Shown here: positions 7,056-7,974 of the stretch, piece by piece
Numbering within the stretch: position 1 is the first letter of the stretch
Layout: the number at the start of each line of letters is the position of its first letter
Assembly (NCBI GenBank): GCA_964428805.1
Contig: CAYRZF010000090.1
Location: 1 to 7,974 of the forward strand
Source: CAYRZF01 sp964428805
GTDB taxonomy: Bacteria > Methylomirabilota > Methylomirabilia > Rokubacteriales > CSP1-6
Direction: 5' to 3'
DNA length: 7,974 nucleotides
The notes under the pieces: model-generated
Database searches by the model: none
What the model was told of the DNA's origin: nothing
What the model saw: the letters and a program-made list of their open reading frames with translations, nothing else
Program-made: the position numbers and the translations under genes

Positions 7056-7222
7056 CGACTATTTCTCTCCTCTGCCCGCTCTGGGGGCACGTGGCTGAGG
7101 TCATCGCTCTCTGCGATGAGCGGGGCCTCGTCACCGTTTTCAGCTGTTCGCTGAGCGAGCAAGGGGCCGTCTGTCTGGCGCCGTGCGAGGTCGAGGTGCG
7201 GCGGCGGTGGGAGCTCGCGTAG
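7046..7222 (+). CDS. Small cysteine-patterned protein of unknown function
   Basis: This 58-residue protein has five cysteines (10, 23, 34, 43, 47) in the pattern CP-x(~22)-C-S-x7-C-x3-C. The pattern recurs in the next gene's product, suggesting a shared metal-binding or redox fold. There is no clear signal peptide. The start is GTG 7046, with AGAGGAGA at 7033-7040 well placed upstream; GTG 7052, overlapping the preceding TGA, is the alternative and would give 56 residues. The frame remains open further upstream to about 6947, but that segment is proline/glycine-rich, lacks a good ribosome binding site and overlaps the 48-residue ORF. Function is unknown; zinc or iron binding is only a suggestion from the cysteines. 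Confidence 0.6.
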   Translation: MGVTTISLLCPLWGHVAEVIALCDERGLVTVFSCSLSEQGAVCLAPCEVEVRRRWELA

Positions 7223-7267
7223 TGACGCCGTGCCGCCGGCCAGAGCTCCCCGAGGGAGGTGACCTCC

Positions 7268-7573
7268 ATGTTTGAAATTCCCGAGAGCGTGCTGGTGTTT
7301 GTGGCGCTCGTTCTAGCGCTTGTGGCCGCGCTGTTCGCCGCGGTACGGCACATCCCCGCGGGGACGCGAACGGTGGTCCGCAGGTTCTTGTGCCCGTTCC
7401 GCCGGACGGATGTGACCGTGGAGTTCCAGGAAGACCCCTTTGGCCACGGCCGCTATCTCGACGTGACGCGCTGCACAGTCTTCGGGTCGCGGTCGGCGAT
7501 CACGTGCGGGAAGTTATGCCGCTATCTGACGAACTTTCCTGCTCGTCGGGACGCTCGTGGACACGAGGCATGA
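7268..7573 (+). CDS. Small membrane-anchored cysteine-patterned protein
   Basis: This 101-residue protein has an N-terminal membrane span at about 7-27, followed by a basic segment and a soluble domain. Four cysteines (42, 69, 80, 84) follow the layout CP-x25-C-T-x9-x-C-x3-C, echoing the preceding small protein. The basic residues after the span (RHIPAGTRTVVRR) suggest the C-terminal domain faces the cytoplasm, although an N-out arrangement should be tested. ATG 7268 is chosen because GGAGGTGA at 7255-7262 is an almost ideal ribosome binding site 5 nt upstream; the in-frame GTG at 7259 falls inside that site. The stop overlaps the ATG of the downstream response regulator as ATGA. I do not recognise a named family. 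It might sense or tether something for the adjacent regulator (inference). Confidence 0.82.
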   Translation: MFEIPESVLVFVALVLALVAALFAAVRHIPAGTRTVVRRFLCPFRRTDVTVEFQEDPFGHGRYLDVTRCTVFGSRSAITCGKLCRYLTNFPARRDARGHEA

Positions 7574-7974
7574 GCGACCCAAGTCGCATCGTCCGAGCCG
7601 GCGACGAGAGGCTCATTGTGTCTCCCAAAACCCTCATCGTGGACGATGAACCGGATCTGCTCGACACGTGCGTCCGCCTCCTCCGACAGGTCGGCCATAC
7701 TTGCCTGACTGCCGCCGACGCGCGGGAGGCGATCGCACTGATCGACGCCGAGCGGCCGAACCTCGTTGTCACCGACTTCCGTTTGCCGACGCTGGACGGG
7801 CTGGCCATCACGCGACACGCCCGTCGCTGCTCGCCGCCAATGCCGGTGATTGTCACAACTGCCTATACCTCTCCCGATGCCAAGCGGGGAGCGCAGCAGG
7901 CTGGCGCCACCATCTTTCTTCCCAAGCCGTTTTCGGCGACCGAGTTCCTGGACGCCGTGCGTCGCGCTCTCGCC
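7570..7974 (+). CDS. Response regulator, receiver domain (3' end beyond the window)
   Basis: This frame has no stop and runs off the window after 135 codons. The visible part is a complete receiver: D25/D26 acidic pair in LIVDDEPD, phosphoacceptor D69 in VVTDFRLP, T97, and K119 in LPKPF. It parallels the receiver of the first gene (VDDEPD-L/M-L, C, C-L-T, AERP, TD, DGL), so the two are paralogues. The output domain is not visible, so whether this is another NtrC-type activator or a stand-alone receiver is unknown. ATG 7570 overlaps the preceding stop by 4 nt. GTG 7618, with GAGAGG 6 nt upstream, would start the protein as MSPKTLIVDDE, closer to normal receiver starts, and is a serious alternative. 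Confidence 0.88.
   Translation, partial: MSDPSRIVRAGDERLIVSPKTLIVDDEPDLLDTCVRLLRQVGHTCLTAADAREAIALIDAERPNLVVTDFRLPTLDGLAITRHARRCSPPMPVIVTTAYTSPDAKRGAQQAGATIFLPKPFSATEFLDAVRRALA

Overview
The window is GC-rich and tightly packed, and every gene I can support lies on the + strand. The strict -24/-12 (sigma-54) promoters, an NtrC-type activator, tandem universal stress proteins and a bacterial eRF1-like protein suggest a Gram-negative-type environmental bacterium. A Methylomirabilota/Rokubacteria-like or deltaproteobacterial lineage would fit, but this is only an impression: there is no rRNA or marker gene to settle it.

Layout: (1) 1-1407, a complete NtrC-family sigma-54 response regulator. (2) 1408-1711, a non-coding region with a near-consensus sigma-54 promoter at 1642-1657. 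(3) 1712-4036, three tandem universal stress protein (Usp) genes followed by a biotin-protein ligase (birA-like) that overlaps the last usp by 4 nt. (4) 4037-4214, a non-coding region with a strong hairpin, a palindrome and a consensus-quality sigma-54 promoter at 4153-4168. (5) 4215-6737, two uncharacterised membrane proteins, a secreted methionine-rich protein and an eRF1-like (baeRF-type) protein with a zinc ribbon. (6) 6738-7974, a non-coding stretch, a 48-residue hypothetical ORF, two small cysteine-patterned proteins (one membrane-anchored), and the start of a second response regulator that runs off the window. Its receiver resembles that of the first gene.

The attractive reading is a stress regulon. 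A phosphorylated NtrC-type activator (gene 1) would switch on two sigma-54 transcription units, one encoding Usp proteins plus BirA, the other an envelope module (two membrane proteins and a Met-rich secreted protein) with a translation/ribosome-rescue-type factor. The promoters and gene order are seen directly. That this particular regulator acts on them, and what signal it answers, are inference. No cognate histidine kinase, mobile element, CRISPR array, tRNA or rRNA was recognised.
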